Position numbers and translations under genes: made by a program
NCBI RefSeq assembly: GCF_001570365.1
Contig: NZ_BBYK01000085.1
Coordinates: 5,967 to 43,672 of the forward strand
DNA: 37,706 bases
Direction of reading: 5' to 3'
Origin: Microtetraspora fusca
GTDB lineage: Bacteria; Actinomycetota; Actinomycetes; Streptosporangiales; Streptosporangiaceae
Notes under the pieces: generated by a model
Database searches by the model: none
What the model saw: only the letters and a program-made list of their open reading frames with translations
What the model was told of the DNA's origin: nothing
Part shown: positions 1 to 9,459 of the stretch, in pieces
Layout: each line of letters begins with the position of its first letter
Numbering within the stretch: position 1 is the first letter of the stretch

Positions 1-459
1 GTACGTCGCGGTCAGCGGCCCGGTCACCGCCGTGGCGAGGGCGGCGGCGTCGCCCGCGACGGGCAGGATCCCGGTCACGGCGGAGGCGGCCGCGGCCGCC
101 GACAGGCCGCCCTGGGCGGCGAGGATCCACGACCCGACGCTCATCGGCGAGGAGGGCTTGAACATGCGGAGCATGTTGAGGAACCGGGCGGGCCGGCCCA
201 GCTCGGCGATCAGGAGGACGGTGCCCCCGGCCGCCCCGGCCGCGGCGGCGATCCGGGCGGTGCGGGTTAGGCGGGGCCGCCCGGTGGCCCGGGCCAGGAC
301 CGCCGTGAGCGAGGACGCCCCGGACAGCCCGCCCAGGTACAGGTAGGCCGGCATGTGCGGTACGTGCCAGACCGGCCGTTTGATCACCGGCCGCCCGTAG
401 TACGACCGGAACTCCGCGTCGTCCGTCCGCGGCTCCCGCTCGCGCGTGCTGCTGGTCAT
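1..459 (-). CDS. nrfD: NrfD/PsrC-type membrane anchor of formate dehydrogenase (3' end outside window)
   Basis: This is the N-terminal 153 residues of a polysulfide-reductase/NrfD-family integral membrane subunit, which anchors an oxidoreductase complex and passes electrons to or from quinone. A charged N-terminus is followed by a short tract containing HVPHMPAYLYLGG, then hydrophobic helices and the family-typical stretch LGRPARFLNMLRMFKP before MSVGSWIL. ATG is preceded by GGGAGAGG at good distance. It lies 52 bases after the Fe-S subunit on the same strand, so it is the third gene of the fdh operon. About half of a normal NrfD (300 or more residues) is missing because the gene runs off the left edge. 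Confidence 0.85.
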   Translation of the reverse strand, partial: MTSSTREREPRTDDAEFRSYYGRPVIKRPVWHVPHMPAYLYLGGLSGASSLTAVLARATGRPRLTRTARIAAAAGAAGGTVLLIAELGRPARFLNMLRMFKPSSPMSVGSWILAAQGGLSAAAAASAVTGILPVAGDAAALATAVTGPLTATY

Positions 460-511
460 CGGCACCTCTCCCGCATCCGCGTCATCGAGGACGCTCCTCT
501 CCGGTCCCGCC

Positions 512-1360
512 TCATCGCGGCCCGCCCCGTCCGAGGAGCCGGTCGGAGGATCCGAGGAAGGACAGGGCGACGGCGCCCGCCATCGCGAGCGCGGCCGCCC
601 CGGCCCACCGCCACATCGCGGGCAGGTCCCGCGTGGGCACCACCGGGTCGGGCGGCAGGCCGTACACCTCGGGCTCGTCGAGGAGCAGGAAGAACGCGCC
701 CATCCCGCCGACGCCGTCGTCCGGGCTCTCGCCGTACAGACGGGCCTCGGTGCGGCCGAGCGCGTGCAGCTCGGCCACGCGGGCGGCGGCGCGCTCACGC
801 AGCTCGTCGAGCGGGCCGAACTGGATGGAGTCGGTCGGGCACGCCTTGGCGCAGGCGGGTTCGAGCCCGCCGCGCAGCCGGTCGTAGCACATCGTGCACT
901 TCCACGCCCGGCCGTCGTCCTCCCTGCGGGCGATCACCCCGAACGGGCAGGCGGGCACGCAGTAGCCGCAGCCGTTGCAGATGTCGGCCTGCACGACCAC
1001 CGTGTCGAACTCGGTGCGGAACAGCGCGCCCGTCGGGCAGACGTCGAGGCAGCCGGCGTGCGTGCAGTGCTTGCAGACGTCCGACGACATCAGCCAGCGG
1101 CCGTCCGGCCCGATCTGGAACGGCTTCCCGCTCCCGTCGCCGTCGCCGGTCGTGCCGCCGGCCGTCCAGACGGGCTGCTGCTCGATGAAGGCGACGTGCC
1201 GCCAGGTGCTCGCCCCGAGCGCGCCGGTGTTGTCGTAGGAGGTCGCCTCGAACACGAACCCGTCGTCGGGGAGCAGGTTCCACTCCTTGCAGGCCACCTC
1301 GCACGCCTTGCAGCCGATGCAGATGCTCGTGTCGGTGAAGAAGCCCATCCGCTCAGCCAT
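512..1360 (-). CDS. fdhB: Formate dehydrogenase iron-sulfur (beta) subunit
   Basis: A 282-residue ferredoxin-like electron-transfer subunit that carries electrons from the molybdopterin subunit to the membrane anchor. Four cysteine clusters are visible: C14/C17/C20/C24, C96/C99/C104/C108, C128/C131/C134/C138 and C155/C158/C170/C174, which fits four [4Fe-4S] centres as in FdnH-type subunits. A single hydrophobic segment near residues 251-270 is a likely C-terminal membrane helix. Its ATG overlaps the end of the alpha gene (ATGGCTGA, 8 bases), implying translational coupling. It therefore depends on read-through of the upstream UGA codon for its own coupled translation. Confidence 0.93.
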   Translation of the reverse strand: MAERMGFFTDTSICIGCKACEVACKEWNLLPDDGFVFEATSYDNTGALGASTWRHVAFIEQQPVWTAGGTTGDGDGSGKPFQIGPDGRWLMSSDVCKHCTHAGCLDVCPTGALFRTEFDTVVVQADICNGCGYCVPACPFGVIARREDDGRAWKCTMCYDRLRGGLEPACAKACPTDSIQFGPLDELRERAAARVAELHALGRTEARLYGESPDDGVGGMGAFFLLLDEPEVYGLPPDPVVPTRDLPAMWRWAGAAALAMAGAVALSFLGSSDRLLGRGGPR

Positions 1361-4300
1361 GCCGGTACTCCTCGACCAGGCGGAGCAGCTCCGCGCCGCG
1401 CGGCCGGCGGCCGGGCAGTACGTCGCAGGTGGTCGCCTTGCTCTCCTGGATGTAGACGTTCGGGTCGACCGCGATCGGCAGCAGGTCGTTGACGATGTCG
1501 CCGGTGACCAGGCCGCCGCTCCCCCATCCCCAGTGGTACGGCAGGCCGATCTGGTGGACGATCCGGCCCTGGATCCGCAGCGGCCGCACGCGCTCGGTGA
1601 CCAGCACGCGGGCCTCGATCGCGGTCCGGCTGGTCACGATCGTGGCCCAGTCGCCGTTCTCCAGGCCCAGCTCGGCGGCGAGCGCCGGCGACATCTCGCA
1701 GAACAGCTCCGGCTGCAGTTCGGCCAGGTAGGCCAGCGGCCGGCTCATGCCGCCCGCCGTGTGGTGCTCGGTCAGCCGGTACGTGGTGAGCACGTACGGG
1801 AAGCGCGGCGACCGCTCGGGGTTGTACGGCGACTCGGGGCGCGGGTAGGTCCGCAGCGCCGGGTTGGACTGCGTGCCGTACAGGCTGTTGCGCACCGGCG
1901 ATTCCAGGGGCTCGTAGTGCGCGGGCAGCGGCCCGTCGGCCAGGCCCGCAGGGGCGAACAGCCAGCCCTTGCCGTCCGTCTGCATGATGAACGGGTCGGT
2001 GCCGGACAGCGCGTCCTCGGCGGCGGCGCCGTCGGGCGGCAGGTAGCTGGGATGCTTTCCCTTCTCGAAGTCGGGCACGTCCGGCCCGGCCCACTCGCCC
2101 CGCTCCTCGTCCCAGCGGAGGTACGCCTTGCGCTCGCTCCAGGGACGGCCCGCGGGGTCCGCGGAGGCGCGGTTGTAGAGGATGCGCCGGTTGGCCGGCC
2201 AGGCCCAGCCCCATTCGAGGGCCTCCAGGTTCTGCTCGCGTCCCGGCCGGCGCCGGGCCGCCTGGTTGACCTCGTCGGCGTAGACGCCGCAGTAGATCCA
2301 GCAGCCGCAGCGGGTGGAGCCGTCCGGTCGCAGCTCCGTGTACGCGCTGAGGGCCCGGCCGTCGGGGCCGACCCCGCCGATCTCGCGCAGCACGGCCGAG
2401 GCCGACGGGTCGCGGTGCTCGCCCTCCTCGGGGTAGTCCCAGGTGAGCTCGCGCAGCGGCCGGTCCCTGTCGTCGGACGACGCCCGCTCCTTGAGCAGCT
2501 TGCCGAGGTGGTAGTAGAACCACAGGTCGCTACGGCAGTCACCGGGCGGGTCGAGTGCCTTCTCCCGCCACTGGAGCAGCCGCTGCGTGTTGGTGAAGGT
2601 GCCCTCCTTCTCCACGTGGCTGGCCGCGGGCAGGAAGAACACCTCGGTGCCGATGTCCTCCGTGCGCATCTCCCCGGTCTCCAGCTCGGGGCCGTCCTTC
2701 CAGAAGGTCGCCGTCTCGACCTGGGTCAGGTCGCGTACGACGAGCCAGTCGAGGTTGGCCAGCCCGAACCGCTGCGCGCGCCCGCCGGAGGAACCGACGG
2801 CCGGGTTCTCCCCCACGACGAAGTAGCCCTTGACCGTCCCCTCGATCATGCCCATGACGGTCCTGTAGTGGCCGTGGTCGCCGGTGAGGAGCGGCAGGTT
2901 GTCGAAGCGGAAGCCGTTCTCCTCGGTGGCCGCGTCGCCCCACCAGGCCTTGAGCAGGCTCACCATGTAGGCGCGCTTCCTGCCCCAGAAGCCGGTGTCC
3001 CCGCCCGCCCGCGTCAGGTAGGCGTCCAGGTTCTCGTCCGCGTGCGAGTACGGCATGGGCAGGTAGCCCGGCAGGATGTTGAACAGCGTCGGGATGTCGG
3101 TCGAGCCCTGGATGCTCGCGTGGCCGCGCAGCGCCATGATGCCGCCGCCCGGCCGCCCGATGTTGCCGAGCAGGAGCTGCAGGATGGACGCCGTCCTGAT
3201 GTACTGCACGCCCACGGTGTGCTGGGTCCAGCCGACGGAGTAGACCCAGGCGGTGGTGCGCTCCCTGCCGGAGTTGGCGATGATCGCGTCGGCGAGCTCG
3301 GCGAAGTCCGCGCGGGACAGGCCGCACAGCTCCTCGACCATCTCCGGCGTGTAGCGGGCGAAGTGCCGCTTGAGTACCTGGTAGACGCAGCGCGGGTGGC
3401 GCAGCGTCGGGTCCGTCGTCGGGTGGGGGTGCGCCGCCGCGCCGCCCGCGCCGTACTGGTCGGGCCCGGCGGCCAGGGCGTGGGCCTGGCCGGCTTCGAG
3501 CTGCTCGGCGCGCAGCCCGGCCGCCGGCTCCTCGGCCACCCCCTCGTACCTCCAGGTGGACGGGTCGTACGCGCGGGTCTCCGGATCGAAGCCGGAGAAC
3601 AGGCCGTCGAGGTCCTCGGTGTCGCGGTACGCCTCGGACACGATCATCGGCGCGTTCGTGTAGGCCAGCACGTACTCGCGGAAGTCCAGCTCGTTCGACA
3701 GGACGTGGTTGATCAGCGCGCCGAGCAGCACGATGTCGCTGCCCGCCCGGATGTTCAGGTACCGGTCGGAGAGCGCGCTGGTCCGCGTGTAGCGGGGGTC
3801 CACGTGGAACACCTTCGCCCCCCGGGCCCTGGCCTCGACCACCCACTGGAAGCCCACGGGGTGGCACTCGGCCATGTTGGACCCCTGGATGACGATGCAG
3901 TCGGCGCGCATCAGGTCCTGCTGGAACGTGGTGGCGCCGCCGCGCCCGAAGCTGGCCCCCAGACCGGGGACGGTGGAGGAGTGTCAAATGCGGGCCTGGT
4001 TCTCCACCTGGATCGCGCCGAGGGCGGTGTAGAGCTTCTTCATCAGGTAGTTCTCTTCGTTGTCGAGCGTCGCCCCGCCCAGGCCGGCGATGCCCATGGT
4101 GCGGCGCACGACCTTGCCCTCGTGCTCCTGCTGCCAGGTGTCCCTCCGGGTCCGCATGACCCGGTCGGCGATCATCTCCATCGCGGTGCCGAGGTCGAGC
4201 GGCTCCCACTCCATGCCGTACGGCCGCCGGTAGAGCACCGTGGTCTGGCGTCCGGCGTGGGTGACGAGCTGCTTGCTGGCCGACCCCTTCGGGCACAACC

Positions 4301-4544
4301 GGCCCCGCGAGATGGGCGAGTCGGGGTCGCCCTCGATCTGGCTGACCTTGCCGTCCTTGACGTAGACGAGCTGGCCGCAGCCGACCGCGCAGTAGGGGCA
4401 GACGGAGCGGGCGACGCTGTCGGCCTCCTCGACCCGGGGCCGCAGCGCGTCGGTTCGTGCCGACCGCGCGGCCTGGCCTCTGCCGTCCTGTCCCCGGAGC
4501 TGCCGGATCACCGGCCACCGGGCGAACAATCCCCCACCTGCCAT
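1353..4544 (-). CDS. fdhA: Selenocysteine-containing formate dehydrogenase alpha subunit (UGA at 3984-3986 read as Sec)
   Basis: Molybdopterin-dependent formate dehydrogenase catalytic subunit oxidising formate to CO2, 1063 residues when UGA codon 187 is read as selenocysteine. The N-terminal [4Fe-4S] domain shows CPYCAVGC then a fourth Cys in GRLCPKG. The conserved segment reads NQARI-(UGA)-HSSTVPGLG, which puts Sec exactly at the catalytic Sec/Cys position of the family. Downstream, GSNMAECHPVGFQW and the C-terminal MGD-binding region (LPYHWGWGSGG) are intact. No frameshift is needed. I chose ATG at 4544 (MAGGGLFARWPVIRQL) because it matches the family N-terminus; longer starts to 4634 exist. 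First gene of the fdh operon, divergent from the LLM gene. Confidence 0.92.
3955..3986 (-). promoter_or_regulatory. Selenocysteine UGA codon with adjacent bacterial SECIS-like hairpin
   Basis: On the minus strand the UGA (3984-3986) is followed by 12 bases, then arm GTCCCC (3971-3966), loop GGTCT (3965-3961) and arm GGGGGC (3960-3955). This is a 6-bp stem with one G-U pair. From memory, the E. coli fdhF SECIS also carries GGUCU in its apical region, 18 bases after the UGA; here the distance is also 18. It should recruit SelB with Sec-tRNA to decode the UGA. The pairing is seen in the sequence; the function is inference from the family. Confidence 0.8.
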
Positions 4545-4642
4545 GATGCGTGTCTTGCCCGGCTCGGCCCGGTCTAACCGCCCGTCCGCGCGAGCCGCGG
4601 CGGGCAGCGAGTGTCGTCCGCGGGCGGGACACACCCCCGGCT

Positions 4643-4648
4643 TACGCT
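4643..4648 (+). promoter_or_regulatory. -10 element of a leaderless promoter
   Basis: TACGCT lies 6 bases before the ATG at 4655, and there is no Shine-Dalgarno sequence in front of that ATG. This spacing fits the common actinobacterial leaderless arrangement, where transcription begins at the start codon. No clear -35 box is seen. Confidence 0.5.
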
Positions 4649-4654
4649 GGCTCG

Positions 4655-5494
4655 ATGGACTCCGGATTCGGCTACTTCGCCACGCATGACGCCGTCGATC
4701 CCGCCACGCTCGCCCGCATGGTCGAGGAGCGGGGCCACGTCGCGCTGATGTTCAGCGAGCACACCCACATCCCGGTGACCGGCGCCGCGCCGCTGGGCCC
4801 GGACGGCGGGCCGCTTCCCCGCAAGTACTGGCACACGTACGACCCGCTGGTGGCGTGCATGGCCGCCGGCGCCGCCACGACCCGGCTGCGGGTGGGCACC
4901 GCCATCTGCCTGGTCCCGCAGCACGAGCCGATCGCCCTCGCCAAGGCGGTGGCCAGCGTCGACGCGCTGACCGGGGGCCGGTTCGAGTTCGGGGTCGGCG
5001 CGGGCTGGAACGACCCCGAGATCCGCAACCACGGCGTCGATCCCGCCCGCCGCTTCGCCGTGTTGAAGGAGCACATCGAGGCGATGCGGCAGATCTGGAC
5101 GCACGCCGACGCCGAGTACCACGGCGAGTTCGTGTCGTTCGGCCCGATGTGGTCGTGGCCGAAGCCGGCGCAGATCCCGTACCCGCCGATCCTCGTCGGC
5201 GGGACCGGCCCGCGCGTCTTCGACCGCGTCCTGGCGTACGGCGACGCCTGGCTGCCGAACTACGGCCCGGGCGTCCTGGAGCGGGTGCCCGAGCTGCTCA
5301 GCCGCGCGGACGACGCGGGCCGGCTCATCAGGGTGGTGCTGCTGTCGGCCCCGGCCGACCCCGCCGTCCTGGAGCAGTGCGAGAAGGCGGGGGTGTCGCG
5401 CGTGATGGCGTGGCTGCCGTCCGTCGGGCCGGCCCGCATCGAACGCGAGATGGACGCCTTCGAGGCGGCGCTCGCCGACATGCGGGGCGAGTGA
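4655..5494 (+). CDS. LLM-class (luciferase-like) F420-dependent oxidoreductase
   Basis: A 279-residue TIM-barrel flavin/F420 oxidoreductase of the bacterial luciferase superfamily. The family signatures seen are FSEHTHIP near the N-terminus, LRVGTAICLVPQHEP, LTGGRFEFGVGAGWN and PPILVGGTGPRVFDR. The substrate is unknown. The start at 4655 is supported by the leaderless -10 element and by the good fit of its N-terminus to the family; an upstream ATG at 4550 would add 35 unrelated residues. It is divergent from fdhA and convergent with the next gene, 9 bases away, leaving no room for a separate terminator. Confidence 0.88.
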   Translation: MDSGFGYFATHDAVDPATLARMVEERGHVALMFSEHTHIPVTGAAPLGPDGGPLPRKYWHTYDPLVACMAAGAATTRLRVGTAICLVPQHEPIALAKAVASVDALTGGRFEFGVGAGWNDPEIRNHGVDPARRFAVLKEHIEAMRQIWTHADAEYHGEFVSFGPMWSWPKPAQIPYPPILVGGTGPRVFDRVLAYGDAWLPNYGPGVLERVPELLSRADDAGRLIRVVLLSAPADPAVLEQCEKAGVSRVMAWLPSVGPARIEREMDAFEAALADMRGE

Positions 5495-5503
5495 CGGGCC
5501 CGG

Positions 5504-6439
5504 CTACGCCGCGAGCTCGTCGAGCTCGGCCAGCGCCGCCGCGTCCGGGCGCCACGCGCCGGCGGCGGCGTTGGCCCGTACCTGCTCCGGCCGGGTGGCT
5601 CCGGCGATGACCGAGGCCACGGCCGGCTGGGCGAGCAGGCCGCCGATGGCGACGTCGAGCAGGCCCACCCCCTGCCGCTCCGCGAACCCGGCCAGCCGCT
5701 CCACGGTGTCGAAGCGGGCGTCGGTGAGGTAGTCGGTCCGGGCGGCGAGCCTGGTCCCCTCGGGAGGGGTCGCGCCGCGCCGGTACTTGCCGGTGAGCAG
5801 GCCGTTCGCCAGCGGGAAGTAGGGCAGCACGCCGACGCCGTAGTGCTCGGCGGCGGGGAGGAGCTCCTGCTCGACCCGCCGGTTGAGCAGGCTGTACTCG
5901 TTCTGCGCCGACACGAAGCGCTCGTACCCGGCGGCGCGGGCGATGTGGTCGGCGTCGGCGACCTGCCAGGCGGCGAGGTTGGACGAGCCGATGTAGCGGA
6001 CCTTGCCCTCGCGCACCAGCTCCGTCAGCGCGGCGAGGGTCTCCTCCATCGGGGTCGCCGGGTCGGGGAAGTGCAGCTGGTAGAGGTCGATCCAGTCGGT
6101 GCGCAGGCGGCGCAGCGACCGCTCGACGGCCTTGCGGATGTACCGGCGGGAGGCGCGGGCGCCCCAGTCGGGCCCGTTCGCGCCCTGCGTGTCCCCGCCG
6201 AACTTGGTGGCCAGGACCACCTCGTCGCGCCTACCCTGCAGGACCTCGCCGAGGAACGCCTCGGACTCGCCGTAGATGTCGGCGGTGTCGATGAGGGTGA
6301 TCCCCACGTCCAGTGCGGCGTCCACCACCGCGCGGGTCGCGTCGATGTCGATCCGGCGGCCGAAGTTGTTCGCTCCCAGGCCGACCTCGGAGACGACCAG
6401 GCCGGAGTCGCCGAGGCGGCGGTAGGACATGTCAGACAC
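5504..6439 (-). CDS. Aldo/keto reductase (canonical tetrad)
   Basis: A 311-residue NADPH-dependent aldo/keto reductase reducing an unknown carbonyl. The tetrad is complete: D51, Y56 (IDTADIYG), K79 (ATKFGG) and H123 (LYQLHFPDP), with the cofactor-side motif [12 protein letters not shown] at 6439 is preceded by GGGGAG at 7 bases, which favours it over the internal ATG three codons later. It follows the 6PGDH-type dehydrogenase gene by 43 bases on the same strand and probably shares its transcript. It serves here as the ordinary family member against which the two odd reductases at 19055 and 27615 stand out. Confidence 0.9.
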   Translation of the reverse strand: MSDMSYRRLGDSGLVVSEVGLGANNFGRRIDIDATRAVVDAALDVGITLIDTADIYGESEAFLGEVLQGRRDEVVLATKFGGDTQGANGPDWGARASRRYIRKAVERSLRRLRTDWIDLYQLHFPDPATPMEETLAALTELVREGKVRYIGSSNLAAWQVADADHIARAAGYERFVSAQNEYSLLNRRVEQELLPAAEHYGVGVLPYFPLANGLLTGKYRRGATPPEGTRLAARTDYLTDARFDTVERLAGFAERQGVGLLDVAIGGLLAQPAVASVIAGATRPEQVRANAAAGAWRPDAAALAELDELAA

Positions 6440-6482
6440 GGAAAAACTCCCCTATTTCGTCATCTGTGCTCATCGCGTCCGG

Positions 6483-7355
6483 CTAGCGTCCCTCGTCGCG
6501 TACGGCGTGGCGACGCGAGCGGAGCAGCTCCACGACGGCGCCGATGTCGGCGTCGGCCCAGCCCAGCTCGGCCGCCTCCTCGTAGCGCCGTTCGACCAGC
6601 CGGGCGATCGGCGGGTCCACCCCGGCCGCCCGGGCCACCTCCACGGCGAGCCGTACGTCCTTGGCGCCGAGCGTGGTGGTGAACCAGCCGCGATGATCAC
6701 CGCTGAGGATATCGTCGATCCGGTTGTGCGCCGCGGGCGGCACCGTGGGCCATCCGAGGAGGAAGTCCCGCAGCAGGAGGTCGTCCACCCCGGCCGCGAG
6801 CCCGGTGGCGACCACCTCGCCGAGCACGGCGACGCTCGACATGAGCAGGTAGTTGTTCAGCAGCTTGAAGACGACCGCGTCGCCCGGGTCGGTCCCGCAG
6901 TAGCGGTAGGCGGCGAACGCCTCGGTCCAGATCGGCCGCAGGTCGTCGACCAGCTCGCGGTCGCCCCCGACCAGCGTGAACGCGTTCCCCTCGACGACGG
7001 CCGCCGGGCCACCGATGATCGGCGCGGCGACGAACCTGCCTCCCGGCGCCGCCTCGCCGAGCGCCCGCGACGTGTCCGGGGAGACCGTGCTCATGTCGGC
7101 GAAGATCGGCCCCTCGATCCCGGCGAGCCGGGTCATGACCTCGCGCACCGCCGCGTCGTCCGCGAGCGAGATCAGCACGGCCTCGGTGTCGCGCGCGGCC
7201 TCCGCCGGGTCCGCCGCCTCGGTGGCACCGAGCGCGGTCACCTCGCCGGCCCGGCCCGGCGTCCGGTTCCACACCGTGACGGTGAAGTCCCGCGCGAGCA
7301 GCCGTTCGGCCAGCGCCCGCCCCATCCTGCCCATCCCGAGCACCGCGACGTGCAT
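6483..7355 (-). CDS. NAD(P)-dependent 6-phosphogluconate/3-hydroxyisobutyrate dehydrogenase-family protein
   Basis: A 290-residue beta-hydroxyacid dehydrogenase or imine-reductase-like protein. It has the N-terminal Rossmann motif GMGRMG (residues 7-12), the NRTPGRA segment that binds the cofactor phosphate, and the C-terminal helical domain carrying the conserved Lys (K164, FKLLNNYLL). In hydroxyacid dehydrogenases this Lys is catalytic. The substrate cannot be told. ATG at 7355 has an AAGGGGG Shine-Dalgarno. It is divergent from the FAD monooxygenase at 7543 and leads a two-gene operon with the aldo/keto reductase downstream. Confidence 0.88.
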   Translation of the reverse strand: MHVAVLGMGRMGRALAERLLARDFTVTVWNRTPGRAGEVTALGATEAADPAEAARDTEAVLISLADDAAVREVMTRLAGIEGPIFADMSTVSPDTSRALGEAAPGGRFVAAPIIGGPAAVVEGNAFTLVGGDRELVDDLRPIWTEAFAAYRYCGTDPGDAVVFKLLNNYLLMSSVAVLGEVVATGLAAGVDDLLLRDFLLGWPTVPPAAHNRIDDILSGDHRGWFTTTLGAKDVRLAVEVARAAGVDPPIARLVERRYEEAAELGWADADIGAVVELLRSRRHAVRDEGR

Positions 7356-7542
7356 GCCGCATCCCCCCTTGTCCCCCTTGCGGCCATTGTCCCCGGGCCC
7401 GCCGTACGGGAACGTGCCGGGTCGCGCCGCTCCAAGGGAGGGGTGGAACCCGGAAATATCTGTCTTTGCAGCGGAATGCCGTGATTTACGTCGGGAACGG
7501 TCATGTACTGCCAGAAGGAAACCCACCGGGAGGAGCCGGGCG

Positions 7543-8826
7543 ATGCCGGACCCCGAGAGCACGACCTGCGCCATCTCCGGCGGCGGCCCGGCGGGGGTGA
7601 TGCTGGGCCTGCTGCTGGCCCGCGCCGGCGTCCAGGTGACGGTGCTGGAGAAGCACGGGGACTTCCTGCGCGACTTCCGCGGGGACACGGTGCACCCCTC
7701 GACGCTGCAGCTCCTGGACGAGCTGGGGCTGGTGGAGGAGCTGGAGCGGATCCCCCACCGCGACCTGACGACGCTCCGCATGCTGACGCGCGAGGGTCCG
7801 CTGATCGACGCCGACCTGCGGCGGTTCCCGTCCACGCGGAAGTACCGGCACATCGCGATGATCCCGCAGTGGGACTTCCTCACCCTGCTGGTGGAGCACG
7901 CCCGCCGCTACCCCTCGTTCCGCCTGCTGATGAACGCCGAGACCCTCGGGCCGATCGAGTACGGCGGCGCGATCCGCGGGCTGCGCTACCGGGACGCGGG
8001 CGGCGAGCACGAGCTGCGCGCCGTGCTGACGGTGGCCGCCGACGGCCGCCGTTCCGACCTGCGGCGGGCCGCGGGCATGATCCCCCTCGACTTCGGCGCG
8101 CCCATGGACGTGCTGTGGCTGCGTGTCTCCCGCCGCCCGGACGGCGACGAAGGCGGCGGCCTCACCGCCCACATCGGCAGGGGGGAGATGGCGGCCGCGA
8201 TCGACCGGGGCGCGTACTGGCAGATCGCGTTCCTCATCCCCAAGGGCTCGTTCCGGCGGATCAGGGAGCAGGGGCTGGAGGGGCTCCGGACCCGGCTGGC
8301 CCGGCTGCTGCCGTTCCTCGGCGAGCGGGTCGACGAGGTCGACGACTGGGACAAGGTGGCGTTCCTCGAGGTCGGCGTGAACCGGCTCAGGCGCTGGGAC
8401 CGGCCCGGCCTGCTGGCGATCGGCGACGCCGCGCACACCATGTCGCCGATCGGCGGCGTGGGCATCAACCTCGCCGTTCAGGACGCGGTCGCGACGGCCA
8501 ACCTGCTGGCCGAGCCGCTCCTGCGCGCCCAGGCGGACCCGGCGAGGTTCGACAAGACGTTGAACCCCGGGCTGGTCCAGCGGGTCCAGCGGCGCCGGAC
8601 GCTCCCGACGGTCGGCACCCAGTTCGTCCAGTTGCTGGCCCAGCGCCGGCTCGTCGGCCGGGTCCTCGACGGCGAGGTGCCACGGCCGCCCGCGATCCTG
8701 CGCGGCGCGTACGCCCGCCGCCTCATCTCCCAGCTCCTCGCGCAGATCATGCTGTACGGCTTCCGCCCCGAGCACGTGCGCACGCCGGAGCGGGGCCGCG
8801 CCACTCAGCCGCCCGGGCCGACGTGA
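7543..8826 (+). CDS. FAD-dependent aromatic-ring monooxygenase (PHBH/UbiH type)
   Basis: A 427-residue flavoprotein monooxygenase. It shows the FAD Rossmann motif GGGPAG (residues 13-18), FRGDTVHPSTLQ, and the second FAD motif GLLAIGDAAHTMSPIGG with GVGINLAVQDA. Such enzymes hydroxylate aromatic or polyketide substrates with NAD(P)H and O2. ATG at 7543 is preceded by GGAGGAG. Its last 22 bases overlap, tail to tail, the end of the lipoprotein gene on the other strand. The neighbours do not identify the substrate. Confidence 0.9.
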   Translation: MPDPESTTCAISGGGPAGVMLGLLLARAGVQVTVLEKHGDFLRDFRGDTVHPSTLQLLDELGLVEELERIPHRDLTTLRMLTREGPLIDADLRRFPSTRKYRHIAMIPQWDFLTLLVEHARRYPSFRLLMNAETLGPIEYGGAIRGLRYRDAGGEHELRAVLTVAADGRRSDLRRAAGMIPLDFGAPMDVLWLRVSRRPDGDEGGGLTAHIGRGEMAAAIDRGAYWQIAFLIPKGSFRRIREQGLEGLRTRLARLLPFLGERVDEVDDWDKVAFLEVGVNRLRRWDRPGLLAIGDAAHTMSPIGGVGINLAVQDAVATANLLAEPLLRAQADPARFDKTLNPGLVQRVQRRRTLPTVGTQFVQLLAQRRLVGRVLDGEVPRPPAILRGAYARRLISQLLAQIMLYGFRPEHVRTPERGRATQPPGPT

Positions 8827-9419
8827 TTGTCCGGGGCCATGTCGCCGTGCGTCGGCAGGTCGCCGCGCTGGACGGGGCTCGGCGGCGGGGAGCCGTCCCC
8901 CGTGGCCGTCCCGTCGCCGACCGCGTTCCGCGCCCCCGCCACGGCCGACTTCAGCGCGTCGCGCGCCACTTCCTCGATCTGGCCGACGAGCCGGATCAGG
9001 TGGTCGCCCCTGACCGCGACGTACTCGTGCCGCCCGCCGCCGGAGCGGTACCAGCCGACCTCGTCGCGATCGCACGTCACCGCCGAGCCCGGCTCGGCGT
9101 CGAAGATCGGCGTCTCGGTGCAGAGGGCGTCTCCGAACGCGCCCCGATCGACGCGCAGCTCCACTCGCGCGCCGGAGGGGGAGGCGTAGACGGCGCCGAA
9201 CCCCTCCTCCCCGATGACGCCGACGGACTGCTCGGCCAGCTCGAAGCCGGGGACCTCGACCCCGTAGATCAGGTCCGGGGCCGAGCCCTGGGCCCGGGCG
9301 CGGTCGATCAGCGCCTGGCTGTACGGCGCGCCGGTCCCGCAGGCGGCGACCGTGAGGAGCCCGACGGAGAGGACGACCGCCGCGACGCCTCGTGAACCGC
9401 CCGCTTTGCGATGAATCAC
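8805..9419 (-). CDS. Putative secreted lipoprotein of unknown function
   Basis: A protein of about 204 residues that I do not recognise. After a basic n-region (HRKAGGS) comes a hydrophobic segment ending in the lipobox VAAC, so it is probably anchored to the outer face of the membrane. The mature part is polar, with Cys residues in DALCTET and VTCDRD that could pair, and a Pro/Gly-rich tail. GTG at 9419 is favoured by GGAGAG 7 bases upstream; ATG 9437 and GTG 9455 are possible. It lies 40 bases after the multicopper oxidase on the same strand, so co-transcription is likely. Confidence 0.68.
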   Translation of the reverse strand: MIHRKAGGSRGVAAVVLSVGLLTVAACGTGAPYSQALIDRARAQGSAPDLIYGVEVPGFELAEQSVGVIGEEGFGAVYASPSGARVELRVDRGAFGDALCTETPIFDAEPGSAVTCDRDEVGWYRSGGGRHEYVAVRGDHLIRLVGQIEEVARDALKSAVAGARNAVGDGTATGDGSPPPSPVQRGDLPTHGDMAPDNHVGPGG

Positions 9420-9459
9420 CCGATCACTCTCCCGCATGACGGCCGCGTCCGCCACCGGG

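Noticed and set aside
3912-3986. Frameshift or pseudogene in formate dehydrogenase
   Set aside because: The two parts are in the same frame, the UGA lies at the Sec position, and a SECIS-like hairpin follows.
1287-4577. A 1096-codon open frame on the plus strand across the fdh genes
   Set aside because: It is the mirror of the real minus-strand fdh genes, produced by high-GC codon bias. It has Arg/Gly/Val-rich low-complexity composition and no recognisable domain.
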